From an uncultured Methylococcaceae bacterium (GTDB taxonomy: Bacteria > Pseudomonadota > Gammaproteobacteria > Methylococcales > Methylomonadaceae), in the NCBI GenBank assembly GCA_903938485.1, contig CAJADF010000127.1:52638-116637 (forward strand): a stretch of 64,000 nt of DNA. Reading direction: 5' to 3'. Below the pieces are notes generated by a model that had not been told where the DNA came from, did no database searches, and saw nothing but the letters and a program-made list of their open reading frames with translations. A program made the translations under genes and the position numbers. Positions 53,869 to 63,916 of this stretch are shown one piece after another (position 1 is the stretch's first letter; every line of letters begins with the position of its first letter).

Positions 53869-54415
53869 TAACAGTTAATAAATTAATATCAACCCCTATT
53901 TCTTTAGCTGCATTCTGCCAACGATAATTTATTGGTGAATCAAATAAAATATTTTTATTAAATGGGGTATTCAGCCAAGAATTTTCTAAAAACTCTTTTT
54001 CTATTTGTCCTTGTCCCCATCCAGCATAACCTAAAGCAACTATATAATTCTCAGGCCCTTTATCTTGCGCAATTGCTTCAATAATGTCTTTAGAGGTAGT
54101 CAATGATATTGTATCTGATACATTCATTGAAACGTCCCAACTTGTACCCGCAGTATGCAATACAAACCCCCTATCTTGTTGAAGAGGACCACCCGCATAA
54201 ACCATGACCTCCGATGCTATCGATGAGGTAACGTTAATATCCATTTGCTGAAAAACTTCACCTAATTTCATATCGGCAGATCTATTAATCACAATACCCA
54301 ATGCACCATCTGAATTATGCTGACACAAATAAGTGACTGTATGAAAAAAATTAGGCTCTGATAATCCAGGCATCGCAATAATAAATTGATTATTAAAATA
54401 ATTAGTATGCTTCAT
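53852..54415 (-). CDS. yqgE: YqgE/AlgH family protein (DUF179)
   Basis: A 187-residue protein of the UPF0301 group. It begins with NNQFIIAMPGLSEPNFFHTV, followed by GALGIVINRSADMKLGEV, YAGGPLQQDRGFVLH and ALGYAGWGQGQIEKE. Function is not established. The yqgE-ruvX pair is widely conserved, and the present order tonB-yqgE-ruvX-pyrR matches Pseudomonas. Confidence 0.95.
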   Translation of the reverse strand: MKHTNYFNNQFIIAMPGLSEPNFFHTVTYLCQHNSDGALGIVINRSADMKLGEVFQQMDINVTSSIASEVMVYAGGPLQQDRGFVLHTAGTSWDVSMNVSDTISLTTSKDIIEAIAQDKGPENYIVALGYAGWGQGQIEKEFLENSWLNTPFNKNILFDSPINYRWQNAAKEIGVDINLLTVNAGHG

Positions 54416-54442
54416 CGATTCAAATATTTTTTATAATAAAGA

Positions 54443-55300
54443 CTAATGTGTATTAAGACCTGATTCATCTGAAAATGTCCAAACTCGTGTTATTAAAAAA
54501 ACATTTGTTTCTTTTGCTATTTCCAAAGGTAATGGAGGAAAAGGCCCGCTCATTCGCACAATATTTTTTGCCGCCTCATCTAAAGTAACATTACCTGATG
54601 ACCTATTAATTCGAATAGCAGAGATAGTACCGTCAGAATTAATTTCCACATCCAAAATTAATGACCCAGAAAAACTCTTCTTATTAGCAACCGCAGGGAA
54701 ATTTAAATTTCCTGTTCTTTCCACTTTATTTTCCCAATCTTTGATGTATTGAGCTGCAATATACTTATGACTACTTATCGTATCTACAACCTTTATTTTA
54801 GATTGCTCTGCCAACAACTGACTTTCCCTGATTTCATATCCTAGCTGGCTTATTTGTTGCTGTAAAATTTCTGCCGTAAACTGTGGAACTCTATATATAG
54901 ACTCAATTGTATCAGTTTTAACTGAAACTTTATCTGGCTTACTTACAACGTGTTGATGAGATATATTTTTATCATTTGAAGTCTTACTCGATTTATTTAT
55001 CTGTTTTTTACCTAAATTTACTTTAGGGCTTTCTTTTAAATTCACTTTTTCAATGGACGACTCTGACTGCTTAACTTGTGAAGCCAATCCAACATGATTT
55101 TGTTGCGCTAAATAATGTGACTTTTGCGGGGGGCTTATTTGAGAATTATCGATCATCGTAATGATAATCGGTTCGCTTTTAATTTCATCATTAACAGAAA
55201 AATTAAGCCCCGATATCAAAATAATATGAAGAAATACAGCAATAACTAAAGCAATTAATACGTTATTTGCATCAGAACGAAACATCGCTCGTATTATCAT
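54443..55300 (-). CDS. TonB-like energy transducer
   Basis: A 285-residue protein. A short cytoplasmic start leads to a membrane helix at about residues 13-33, a long Lys/Ser-rich periplasmic spacer and a C-terminal TonB domain (about 205-280) with GSLILDVEINSDGTISAIRI and RMSGPFPPLP. It is not accompanied by exbB/exbD. Position between gshB and yqgE equals that of tonB3 in Pseudomonas, which has been tied to pili rather than iron uptake. It starts 2 bases after gshB ends. Confidence 0.9.
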   Translation of the reverse strand: MIIRAMFRSDANNVLIALVIAVFLHIILISGLNFSVNDEIKSEPIIITMIDNSQISPPQKSHYLAQQNHVGLASQVKQSESSIEKVNLKESPKVNLGKKQINKSSKTSNDKNISHQHVVSKPDKVSVKTDTIESIYRVPQFTAEILQQQISQLGYEIRESQLLAEQSKIKVVDTISSHKYIAAQYIKDWENKVERTGNLNFPAVANKKSFSGSLILDVEINSDGTISAIRINRSSGNVTLDEAAKNIVRMSGPFPPLPLEIAKETNVFLITRVWTFSDESGLNTH

Positions 55301-55302
55301 AA

Positions 55303-56250
55303 TTAGGATAATTTTTTTTCAATATGATCCATTAAAAGACCTGCTATATTAAGCCCAAATTGCTTATCTAATTCTTGTACACAAGTTGGACTAGTTACAT
55401 TAATTTCAGTTAACTTATCGCCAATAACATCCAATCCAACAAACACAAGTCCTTTTTCTTTTAAAATCGGGCCTACTTGTTTAGTTATCCACCAGTCCTG
55501 CTCTGTTAAGGATCTACCTTCGGCAGTACCTCCGGCAGCTAAATTCCCTCTGGTTTCACCTTGTGCCGGAATACGTGCTAAAGCATAAGGTACTGCTTCA
55601 CCGTTAATCATCAAAATACGTTTATCGCCATCTTTAATTTCAGGCAGATACTTTTGAGCCATTACGTACCTAGTATTGTATTGGGTCATTGTTTCTAAAA
55701 TAACACTTAAATTAGGATCTTCTTTACGTAAGTGAAAAATAGAAGTGCCCCCCATCCCATCAAGTGGCTTTAATATTATCTCCGCCTGTTCACCCAGAAA
55801 ACATCTAATTCTACTAGGCTCTCTTGTTACCAAAGTTTCTGCACAACATTGAGAAAACCATGCTGTAAATAGTTTTTCATTTGCATCACGTAAAGATTGG
55901 GGCTTATTGACAACATAAACCCCCATGCTTTCCGCCCTCTCAAGTATATAAGTAGCATAAATATATTCTTGATCAAATGGCGGATCCTTACGCATTAAAA
56001 TCACATCTAATTCTTCTAGAGCAATATCTTTCTCATCTAGAATTCGATACCAACAATCCAAATTTCGCTCTACATTAATCTCTCTAATGCTTGCATAAGC
56101 TTTGCCATTTCTTAGATATAAGTCATTCAACTCCATGTAATAGAGCTCCCAACCTCTAGACTGGGCCTCTAGCAACATTGCAAAACTAGTATCTTTCTTT
56201 ATATTGATATGGTTGATGGAATCCATAACCATGCCTATTTTAATGCTCAT
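55303..56250 (-). CDS. gshB: Glutathione synthetase
   Basis: A 315-residue ATP-grasp enzyme that joins glycine to gamma-glutamylcysteine. It contains MVMDSINHINIKKDTSFAML at the start, RKDPPFDQEYIYATYIL, KPLDGMGGTSIF and a C-terminal INVTSPTCVQEL. The start at 56250 is chosen because AGGGG lies 5 bases upstream and the family begins MSIKIG; an ATG at 56274 is rejected. It is the first gene of the leftward gshB-to-pyrC' run. Confidence 0.96.
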   Translation of the reverse strand: MSIKIGMVMDSINHINIKKDTSFAMLLEAQSRGWELYYMELNDLYLRNGKAYASIREINVERNLDCWYRILDEKDIALEELDVILMRKDPPFDQEYIYATYILERAESMGVYVVNKPQSLRDANEKLFTAWFSQCCAETLVTREPSRIRCFLGEQAEIILKPLDGMGGTSIFHLRKEDPNLSVILETMTQYNTRYVMAQKYLPEIKDGDKRILMINGEAVPYALARIPAQGETRGNLAAGGTAEGRSLTEQDWWITKQVGPILKEKGLVFVGLDVIGDKLTEINVTSPTCVQELDKQFGLNIAGLLMDHIEKKLS

Positions 56251-56379
56251 ACAACCCCTAGTTAGATACTTCAAAATAAATTATGAGCCTTATTTTATAG
56301 ATAGTTATTTACCTTGCAAAGAAATTTTGGTATAAAGGACAGCTAACTTTTAAATTTAGGTACTATAAAGAGGCTAATT

Positions 56380-56616
56380 ATGTCCAGAGTATGTCAAGTA
56401 ACAGGTAAACAACCTGTTACAGGAAATAATGTTTCACACGCAAATAACAGAACAAAAAGAAGATTTCTTCCAAACTTACAACATCACAGATTTTGGGTTG
56501 AAAGTGAAAATCGTTGGGTTCGTCTTAGAATTTCAACTAAAGCAATGCGTATAATCGACAAAAATGGCATTGATGCTGTTTTAGCTGATTTACGTAAAAA
56601 TGGCACCAAAGTATAA
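56380..56616 (+). CDS. rpmB: 50S ribosomal protein L28
   Basis: A 78-residue ribosomal protein, identical in length to E. coli L28. It starts [20 protein letters not shown] and has [16 protein letters not shown], the standard signature. It is cotranscribed with rpmG, which begins 13 bases later. Confidence 0.98.
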   Translation: MSRVCQVTGKQPVTGNNVSHANNRTKRRFLPNLQHHRFWVESENRWVRLRISTKAMRIIDKNGIDAVLADLRKNGTKV

Positions 56617-56629
56617 AGAGGGATAGAAA

Positions 56630-56785
56630 ATGCGCGATAAAATTAAATTAATTTCTACCGAAGGCACAGGTCACTTTTACACAACAACTAAAAATAAACG
56701 CACCATGCCCGAAAAAATGGAGATCAAAAAATTTGATCCCGTAGTTCGTAAACACGTTATTTATAAAGAAGCTAAAATCAAATAG
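56630..56785 (+). CDS. rpmG: 50S ribosomal protein L33
   Basis: A 51-residue protein reading [19 protein letters not shown], then [17 protein letters not shown] and a final KEAKIK, matching L33. The ribosome site GAGGGA lies 8-10 bases upstream. It is the non-zinc form, since the CxxC pairs are absent. It is the normal partner of rpmB. Confidence 0.98.
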   Translation: MRDKIKLISTEGTGHFYTTTKNKRTMPEKMEIKKFDPVVRKHVIYKEAKIK

Positions 56786-56820
56786 TCCTTAGACTAAAGC
56801 ATTTCTTTAAAGGTGCTTAT

Positions 56821-56852
56821 GATAACTACAAATATTTAAAGTTGTAGTTATC
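56821..56852. terminator. Hairpin after rpmG
   Basis: A perfect 11-bp stem, GATAACTACAA and TTGTAGTTATC, with a 10-base AT-rich loop, between convergent rpmG and the MFS gene. It may serve both directions; T-runs are lacking. Confidence 0.6.
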
Positions 56853-56863
56853 TGGCACTATCA

Positions 56864-58192
56864 TCACCATTCATTATGACGAGTCTCGCTAATAAAATAA
56901 ACCGCGATTAAACTGATTAATGCAGCAATTGAAACATACCCGCCAACCCAAGCCAAGCCACCTTCTGTAACTAATCTTTGCGCAATGTAAGGAGCAAAAG
57001 ATGCTCCTATAATACCGCCCAAATTATAAGCAGTGCCTGCACCCGTATAACGTAAATGCGCGGGAAACAATTCAGGCAACAAAGCGCCCATAGGCGAAAA
57101 TGTAGCCCCCATCAAAAACAACTGTATAGACAATAATATTGTGATCAAGTATGGAGACCCAGTACTCATCATTGGTTCTAAAATAAAACCAGATATAAAT
57201 ACACCAGTCGCCGATATTAATAAGATTGGTCGCCGCCCCCATTTATCAGCAGCCCAAGCTGAAATAGGCGTAGCTAATGCCATAAAAAAAATGGCTATAC
57301 TTAACATTTCTAGAAAAGATTGCCGCGGTATCTTCAATTTTGTTGTTCCATAACTCAAAGAAAAAACCGTTGATATATAAAATAATGCATAACAAACTAC
57401 CATAGCTAATGCACCCAACAGCAAAGGTGCAAGGTGTGATTTAAAAATCCCTAATATTGGCAAACATACTCGTATACCTTTTTGCAAAAATTTCTCAAAT
57501 ACAGGGGTTTCACTCAAAGAAACACGTATATAGAGCCCAATCAAAACAAGTAAAGCACTTGCAATGAAAGGGATTCTCCAGCCCCAATTATTAAACTCTT
57601 CTACTGTCAATAATTTAGTCAATATTAAAAAACTACAGGTTGCCAATATAAAACCAACAGGAGGACCTAATTGAGGGAACATTCCATATAAGCCACGCTT
57701 ACCGATGGGGGCATTTTCAGTTGCAAATAGAGCTGCGCCACCCCACTCACCCCCTAAACCAATTCCTTGTCCAAATCTAAAAAAACATAACAAGATAGGT
57801 GCCAATATGCCTATTTCATTATAACCAGGTAAACAACCTATAAATGTAGTTGAAAGGCCCATCAACAATAATGAAACAATCAATGTTGATTTACGACCTA
57901 TACGATCGCCAAAATGCCCAAATAACATTGCGCCAAAAGGTCTTGATAAAAATGCGATTGAGAAAGTCAGAAATGCACTAAACACTTGGACCTCCGGCGC
58001 TCCTTCAGGAAAAAAAACCGGCCCAATTACAAGCGCGGATGCCATTCCATAAATATAAAAATCATAATACTCAATTGCAGTACCAATAAAACTAGCAAAT
58101 GCAATGCGAGTTATGGAAGAAGAGATAACTATAGAAGACAATGTAAAACCTATGTTCAATAAATAAATTACAATCTTATTACATTGTCTCAT
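56864..58192 (-). CDS. MFS transporter, metabolite:H+ symporter (MHS) type
   Basis: A 442-residue transporter with twelve predicted helices. MHS hallmarks are ASFIGTAIEYYDFYIYG, RPFGAMLFGHFGDRIGRK and GQGIGLGGEWGGAALFATENAP. The group moves osmolytes, dicarboxylates, shikimate or similar compounds with protons; the substrate cannot be told. The first 25 or so residues are a hydrophobic extension not typical of the family, so the true start may be further in, at a non-ATG codon. Confidence 0.88.
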   Translation of the reverse strand: MRQCNKIVIYLLNIGFTLSSIVISSSITRIAFASFIGTAIEYYDFYIYGMASALVIGPVFFPEGAPEVQVFSAFLTFSIAFLSRPFGAMLFGHFGDRIGRKSTLIVSLLLMGLSTTFIGCLPGYNEIGILAPILLCFFRFGQGIGLGGEWGGAALFATENAPIGKRGLYGMFPQLGPPVGFILATCSFLILTKLLTVEEFNNWGWRIPFIASALLVLIGLYIRVSLSETPVFEKFLQKGIRVCLPILGIFKSHLAPLLLGALAMVVCYALFYISTVFSLSYGTTKLKIPRQSFLEMLSIAIFFMALATPISAWAADKWGRRPILLISATGVFISGFILEPMMSTGSPYLITILLSIQLFLMGATFSPMGALLPELFPAHLRYTGAGTAYNLGGIIGASFAPYIAQRLVTEGGLAWVGGYVSIAALISLIAVYFISETRHNEW

Positions 58193-58384
58193 GTTTTAAT
58201 CAAGTAAAAATGTCTTGCAGACTATAAAGCACAAGGTGTACTCTGCTCTTCGTTTTAGATATTTAATCCTAACTAAAGCTTAATTACCTACAACATATAT
58301 TAGATGTAATGTATTTAACGAATAACAATAATTGAAAGTATAATTCCCTGCACATTAAAAATCATTAACCATGAGAAGCAAACT

Positions 58385-60286
58385 ATGTCTAACTTTCCAA
58401 TTGATTTAGGTTCATACCAACGTATAACCTTAGATCCAAGTATTAACACATTAACTGATACTCAAAGAGAAAGCCTAAAAGCTAATATTCAACTTTGTAG
58501 AGACGCTATCGTTTTCTTTACCGCAACTGGTGCGGCAAGAGGCGTAGGCGGCCATACTGGTGGACCTTATGATACAGTTCCTGAAGTTATGATTATTGAT
58601 GCATTATTTCGTGGCTCTTCTGATAGTTTTGTGCCTATTTTTTTTGATGAAGCAGGACACCGTGTTGCAACTCAATATTTAATGTCAACATTAAATGGTG
58701 ATTTACCTGCTGAACATCTCATGGAATATCGTGCAGCTCACTCACATTTACCTGGCCACCCAGAATTAGGCTTTACACCAGGAGTTAAATTTAGCTCAGG
58801 TCGCTTAGGTCATATGTGGCCTTATGTAAATGGTGTTGCTATAGCTAACCCTCGTAAAGTTGTATTTTGCTTAGGTTCAGATGGGTCTCAACAAGAAGGA
58901 AATGACGCTGAAGCAGCACGTTTAGCCGTAGCGCAAGGCCTTAATGTTAAATTAATCATTGATGATAACGATGTTACTATCGCTGGCCATCCATCTAAAT
59001 ACTTAACTGGTTGCACCACAGCTAAAACTTTAACGGGTCAAGGTGTTACAGTACTAGAAGGCGACGGTGAAGACCTTGATGATTTATACAATCGTATTTG
59101 CCAAGCAATCAATACAGATGGTCCGGTTGCTGTTATTAATCATCGACCAATGTGCCCGGGCATTATTGGCCTTGAAGGTTCAACTCACGGCCATGACGTT
59201 ATCTCTGTTAAGGTCGCTGTTGAGTATTTAGAATCCCGTGGTCATCAAGCAGCCGCTGATCACTTAACAGAAATTAAAGCACCTAAGAATGATGCTGTTT
59301 TCTTAGGTTCAAGCGATAAATGGGATGCTAATCGTAATGTATTTGGTGATGCTGCTGTTGAAATTTTAGGTCGTTTAAGCGAAGCAGAACGTTACGAAAA
59401 AGTTCGTGTTATTGATAGTGATCTTGAAGGTTCTTGTGGTTTATTTAAAATACATGCCGCTTACCCTGAAGTATTTATCTCTTCAGGAATCATGGAACGA
59501 GGCAACTTCTCTGCCGCCGCTGGTTTTGGTATGGAAGCCGGTAAACAAGGAATTTTTGGAACATTTAGCGCATTCTTAGAAATGTTAATGTCTGAAATCA
59601 CGATGGCTCGTTTGAATAATTCAAACGTCCTTAGCCATTTCTCACATTCTGGTATTGACGATATGGCTGATAACACCTGCCATTTTGGAATAAACAATAT
59701 GTTTGCAGATAATGGATTAAGTGATGGTTACGACACAAACCTATATTTCCCCGCTGATCCACTTCAAATGAAAGCCTGCTTAGAGACCATATTCTTTAAT
59801 CCTGGATTACGTTTTGTATTCTCAACTCGATCTAAAGTGCCAACTATTTTAAATACAGACGGAGAAGATTTCTTTGGTGGAAATTACAAATTTGTTTCCG
59901 GAAAAGATGAAGTCATTCGTGAAGGAACTCAAGGCTATATTGTTAGTTTCGGAGAATCTTTATACAGAGCGTTAGATGCTGTAGAGCGTTTAAAATTAGA
60001 AGGCATTGATGTTGGTTTAATAAACAAGCCAACATTAAACGTGATTGATGAAGAGATGATAACTAAGATTGGTAAAGCACCGTTCATATTAGTCGTAGAG
60101 TCTTATAATAAGAAAACAGGCTTAGGGAGTCGTTTTGGTTCATGGTTGCTTGAACGTGGGTTAACCCCTAAATTCGCCCATATTGCAACCCATAAAGAAG
60201 GTTGTGGCGGTCTATGGGAACAATTTCCACATCAAGGAATTGACCCTGCAGGTATCATTGCCAAAACAAAAGAACTGTTAGGATAA
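58385..60286 (+). CDS. Divergent transketolase-family enzyme
   Basis: A 633-residue thiamine diphosphate enzyme of transketolase architecture, shorter than ordinary transketolases (about 660). Conserved points are GGHTGGP (for KSGHPG), AGHRVA (for NGHGS), PGHPE, the ThDP motif GSDGSQQEG ending in DDND, and a glutamate in MERGNFSAAAG. Cofactor binding should be intact, but the pattern differs from canonical TktA. The donor and acceptor sugars are unknown. It has its own promoter region and ends in a strong terminator, so it is a single-gene unit. Confidence 0.82.
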   Translation: MSNFPIDLGSYQRITLDPSINTLTDTQRESLKANIQLCRDAIVFFTATGAARGVGGHTGGPYDTVPEVMIIDALFRGSSDSFVPIFFDEAGHRVATQYLMSTLNGDLPAEHLMEYRAAHSHLPGHPELGFTPGVKFSSGRLGHMWPYVNGVAIANPRKVVFCLGSDGSQQEGNDAEAARLAVAQGLNVKLIIDDNDVTIAGHPSKYLTGCTTAKTLTGQGVTVLEGDGEDLDDLYNRICQAINTDGPVAVINHRPMCPGIIGLEGSTHGHDVISVKVAVEYLESRGHQAAADHLTEIKAPKNDAVFLGSSDKWDANRNVFGDAAVEILGRLSEAERYEKVRVIDSDLEGSCGLFKIHAAYPEVFISSGIMERGNFSAAAGFGMEAGKQGIFGTFSAFLEMLMSEITMARLNNSNVLSHFSHSGIDDMADNTCHFGINNMFADNGLSDGYDTNLYFPADPLQMKACLETIFFNPGLRFVFSTRSKVPTILNTDGEDFFGGNYKFVSGKDEVIREGTQGYIVSFGESLYRALDAVERLKLEGIDVGLINKPTLNVIDEEMITKIGKAPFILVVESYNKKTGLGSRFGSWLLERGLTPKFAHIATHKEGCGGLWEQFPHQGIDPAGIIAKTKELLG

Positions 60287-60300
60287 TTCATTAACAAATA

Positions 60301-60327
60301 AAAAGGGCGCTCATTGCGCCCTTTTTT
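60301..60327. terminator. Terminator between the transketolase-like gene and uppP
   Basis: Stem AAAAGGGCGC and GCGCCCTTTT with a five-base loop, followed by T's; the reverse strand also ends in T's because of the leading A's. A bidirectional Rho-independent terminator. Confidence 0.93.
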
Positions 60328-60351
60328 AAAATATAATCTTTAATACTTAAA

Positions 60352-61185
60352 TTAATGATTTCCCCAATCAACCCAATTCATTTGAGCAGATATTAATACG
60401 ATAAAACCAAAAATAATCCTGTACCAAGCAAATATAGTAAAGTCATGGCGGCTAATAAAAAGGATTAGTCCGCGTACTGCAAAGAAAGCACTGATAAAAG
60501 AAACAACTCCACCCACTGCAAATAAAGCTAAGTCATCAATACTAAATAAATGAAGATTCTTGTACACATCGTACAAAGTAGCTGCAAACATAGTGGGAAT
60601 TGCAAGAAAAAAGGAAAACTCAGTGGCTGTCCTACGAGATAAACCAAAAAACAACCCTCCAATAATGGTTGCACCTGATCTCGAGGTACCAGGAATCATC
60701 GCTAAAGCTTGTGCAAAACCAACTTTTAAAGCATCACTCCAAGTTAATTCATCAACTGATTCAGCATGAACTTCATGTTCACGTCTCTCAGCCAATAATA
60801 TTAAAAACCCACCTAAAATAAAAGCTGTAGCCACAACGTATGGATTAAATAAATAATATTTGATTTGTTTTAAAAAAAGAAAACCTAAAATTGCAGCAGG
60901 CATAAATGCAATTGTTATATTCAGAACTAATCGCTGAGATGACGTATCTGACTTCAACCCCTTTACGGTGAGAAATAGACGAGAACGGTACTCCCATACT
61001 ACTGCTAAAATTGCCGCAAATTGAATTGCAATTTCAAACACTTTTCCCTTGTCATCATTAAAACCTAATAATTGCCCAAACAAAATCAAGTGACCTGTTG
61101 ATGAAATAGGGAGAAATTCAGTGAATCCTTCAACTAAACCAAGTATTAATGCATGTAAGAAATCAATAATATCATACATATACAA
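60352..61185 (-). CDS. uppP: Undecaprenyl-diphosphate phosphatase
   Basis: A 277-residue integral membrane enzyme (BacA) that recycles the lipid carrier of wall synthesis. It has both active-site motifs, [14 protein letters not shown] and [13 protein letters not shown], and about eight helices. Met3 (61179) matches the usual family start [14 protein letters not shown] equally well. It begins 5 bases after the rho stop codon and may be cotranscribed with rho. Confidence 0.96.
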   Translation of the reverse strand: MYMYDIIDFLHALILGLVEGFTEFLPISSTGHLILFGQLLGFNDDKGKVFEIAIQFAAILAVVWEYRSRLFLTVKGLKSDTSSQRLVLNITIAFMPAAILGFLFLKQIKYYLFNPYVVATAFILGGFLILLAERREHEVHAESVDELTWSDALKVGFAQALAMIPGTSRSGATIIGGLFFGLSRRTATEFSFFLAIPTMFAATLYDVYKNLHLFSIDDLALFAVGGVVSFISAFFAVRGLILFISRHDFTIFAWYRIIFGFIVLISAQMNWVDWGNH

Positions 61186-61190
61186 TGTAA

Positions 61191-62447
61191 TTAACGTTTC
61201 ATAGAATCAAAAAATTCTACATTAGTTTTAAAGTCTTTTAGCTTTCCAATTAAGAACTCAGAAGCGGCTGTTTCATCCATAGGTTGAAGTATTTTACGTA
61301 AAATCCATGTCTTTTGAAGCGTATCAGAATCAACTAAATACTCTTCCCTTCGCGTTCCTGAGCGATTAATATTAATCGCTGGATAAATTCGTTTTTCTGC
61401 AATTTTACGATCCAAGTGCAGTTCCATATTGCCAGTACCCTTAAACTCTTCATATATCACCTCATCCATCCTAGATCCAGTGTCTACTAGAGCCGTCGCA
61501 ATAATAGTTAAACTACCACCCTCTTCAATATTTCTTGCAGCACCAAAAAAACGCTTTGGTTTTTCTAAAGCATTCGCATCTACACCACCGGTTAAAATTT
61601 TACCTGATGAAGGCACAACAGTATTATATGCTCTTGCTAATCGAGTGATAGAATCTAATAGAATTACAACATCATGTTTATGTTCAACAAGACGACGAGC
61701 CTTTTCAATTACCATTTCAGCAACTTGAACATGCCTAGTCGCTGGCTCATCAAAAGTACTTGAAATTACTTCACCACGAACACAACGCTCCATCTCAGTT
61801 ACTTCTTCTGGTCTCTCGTCTATTAATAAGACGATCAAATAACACTCAGGATTACGTTCTGCAATTGCTTGTGCAAGGCTCTGTAAAATCATTGTTTTAC
61901 CAGCTTTTGGAGGTGAAACAATTAATCCTCTTTGCCCTTTCCCTATTGGTGCGATTAAATCAATAATACGTCCAGTTAAATCCTCACTAGTACCATTACC
62001 TTGTTCTAATGAAAACTTATGCTTTGCAAATAAAGGCGTTAAATTAGAAAATGTAATTTTATTTTTTGTATTTTCAGGTGGTTCAAAGTTTATTTGATCG
62101 ACTTTAAGCATTGCAAAATAACGTTCATTATCTTTTGGAGGCCTAATTTTCCCAGTAATTGTATCGCCAGTTTTAAGAGAGAACCTTCTAATTTGACTTG
62201 GAGAAACATATATATCATCTGGGCCAGCCAAATATGAACATCCAGGCGTTCTTAAAAAGCCAAATCCATCCTGTAGTATTTCAAGCACACCATCGCCAGA
62301 TATATCATCACCAGCTTTGGCCTGTTTCTTTAAAATAGCGAATATTAAATCTTGTTTGCGAGACCTAGCAACATTTTCTAAGCCTAAGGATTCGGCTATT
62401 TCAATAACTTCACTGATTTGTTTTAATTTTAACTCGGTTAAATTCAT
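61191..62447 (-). CDS. rho: Transcription termination factor Rho
   Basis: A 418-residue hexameric RNA helicase, almost exactly the E. coli length. In order: the N-terminal Rho-N helices ([19 protein letters not shown]), the cold-shock-like RNA-binding domain ([14 protein letters not shown]) and the ATPase with PPKAGKT and [13 protein letters not shown]. It ends Rho-dependent transcripts. The 176-base gap before it is where an autoregulatory leader would lie; trxA is upstream on the same strand. Confidence 0.98.
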   Translation of the reverse strand: MNLTELKLKQISEVIEIAESLGLENVARSRKQDLIFAILKKQAKAGDDISGDGVLEILQDGFGFLRTPGCSYLAGPDDIYVSPSQIRRFSLKTGDTITGKIRPPKDNERYFAMLKVDQINFEPPENTKNKITFSNLTPLFAKHKFSLEQGNGTSEDLTGRIIDLIAPIGKGQRGLIVSPPKAGKTMILQSLAQAIAERNPECYLIVLLIDERPEEVTEMERCVRGEVISSTFDEPATRHVQVAEMVIEKARRLVEHKHDVVILLDSITRLARAYNTVVPSSGKILTGGVDANALEKPKRFFGAARNIEEGGSLTIIATALVDTGSRMDEVIYEEFKGTGNMELHLDRKIAEKRIYPAININRSGTRREEYLVDSDTLQKTWILRKILQPMDETAASEFLIGKLKDFKTNVEFFDSMKR

Positions 62448-62623
62448 AAAAGGAGACTCAAAGAACAGTTAATTATATTTTTTAAATATAAAATAACAAA
62501 AGGGAGATTACAGAAATTCTGATATCGAACGGTGGATTGATGCGAATATATAATTTTAGTAAGAAATTATATCTTAACTATTCAGATTCGTCCATATATG
62601 AAACGAATCTGAATGTACAATTT

Positions 62624-62950
62624 TTATATATTACTATCTATAAACTTAGATAATTCAGCTTTAGTCATAGCGCCAACTTTAGTTGCTTCGACTTCGCCGT
62701 TTTTGAATAGCATTAGAGTAGGGATACCACGGACACCATATATCTGGGGTGTTTGAGGGTTTTCATCAATATTAATTTTAACTATTGTTAATTTACCTTC
62801 GTAATCCTGAGCAACTGTATCTAACACAGGCGCAATCATTTTGCATGGACCACACCACTCAGCCCAATAATCTACAAGTACAGGACCATTTGCTTTAACA
62901 ACTATCTCGTTAAATTCACTATCACTTACATGAAGAACTGAATCGCTCAC
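62624..62950 (-). CDS. trxA: Thioredoxin 1
   Basis: A 108-residue thioredoxin, the same length as E. coli TrxA. The redox site is WCGPC with Cys33 and Cys36; [14 protein letters not shown] carries the cis-proline. It reduces cytoplasmic disulfides. The trxA-rho order is a classic gammaproteobacterial pair. Confidence 0.98.
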   Translation of the reverse strand: MSDSVLHVSDSEFNEIVVKANGPVLVDYWAEWCGPCKMIAPVLDTVAQDYEGKLTIVKINIDENPQTPQIYGVRGIPTLMLFKNGEVEATKVGAMTKAELSKFIDSNI

Positions 62951-63055
62951 TCTACAACTCCATTATTTAAAAAACATAGACTATAAGTGGGTTAGATTGA
63001 ATAGTCAACCCATTTTAAAAAATATATTAATAAAAGATTCGGTTATTTATATTAA

Positions 63056-63715
63056 TTAAAAAAAATTAATTAACTCACGAAAATCATTTATATTTGTAAA
63101 TAAAGGAGATGATTTTGGAGGTATCGAACTGTCAGGATTACTTAAATGAATTAAATTTTCGAAACCAAAATTTCTTGCACTTTCTAATACATCTAAACTA
63201 TCATCTATTAAAATAGTCTTTTTTATATCAATTTCATATTCATTTATTAACCGATACCAGAATAAATAATCTTCTTTAGGAACGCCATAGTCATGTGAAC
63301 TAATTATATGATCAAAATAAATATCAATGTTCGTTTTAGTAAATTTTATTTTTAAACTATCTCTATGAGCATTTGTTACCATTAGTACATTTAGTGGACA
63401 ATTATTAAGCTTTTCTAAAAACTCAATTACATACGGTAAAACTGATATTAATTCGGAAACTTCTACCTTTAAAGATAGAACATCTATATCGAGAATTTTA
63501 GTCCAGTAATCTAAACAATACCAATCTAATGATTTTTCTTTTTTTTTAAATAACGGTTCTAAATATTTTTTTGCCACTTCAATATCAATTCTATTTTTAA
63601 TGGCAAATCTTAAAGGAATAAATTCATGCCAAAAATAATTATCAAACTTCAAGTCAAGTAAAGTACCATCCATATCTAATAAAACAGTATCTATTTTATC
63701 CCAGTGTATATTCAT
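63056..63715 (-). CDS. yrfG: HAD family phosphatase, YrfG-type (GMP/IMP nucleotidase)
   Basis: A 219-residue HAD hydrolase. The nucleophile motif is LLDMDGTLLD with Asp14 and Asp16, followed by FDNYFWHEFIP, which is a YrfG hallmark, then SLDWYCLDYW, MVTNAHRDS and ILIDDSLDVLESA. E. coli YrfG hydrolyses GMP and IMP. The base composition is even more AT-rich than the neighbours. It is 105 bases upstream of trxA on the same strand. Confidence 0.9.
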   Translation of the reverse strand: MNIHWDKIDTVLLDMDGTLLDLKFDNYFWHEFIPLRFAIKNRIDIEVAKKYLEPLFKKKEKSLDWYCLDYWTKILDIDVLSLKVEVSELISVLPYVIEFLEKLNNCPLNVLMVTNAHRDSLKIKFTKTNIDIYFDHIISSHDYGVPKEDYLFWYRLINEYEIDIKKTILIDDSLDVLESARNFGFENLIHLSNPDSSIPPKSSPLFTNINDFRELINFF

Positions 63716-63877
63716 ACTAAAAAATTCAACCTATCAATTTATTTACAAATAACAAAATTAAATATTATCGAATTTTTACTATGCATAATAATTTTTTTGT
63801 TTTTTAGACATAACAATTACAAAATGTAAATTATTTAGAAACTACGTTAGTCAACCACTAACATTGAAGTCAGAGAC

Positions 63878-63909
63878 AAAAAAAAACCCAAGCGATAAGC
63901 TTGGGTTTT
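63878..63909 (-). terminator. Terminator of the rRNA operon
   Basis: On the leftward strand, a 9-bp stem (AACCCAAGC and GCTTGGGTT, loop of five) just after the 5S 3' end, followed by a run of nine T. A strong Rho-independent terminator. Confidence 0.95.
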
Positions 63910-63916
63910 AAATTAA

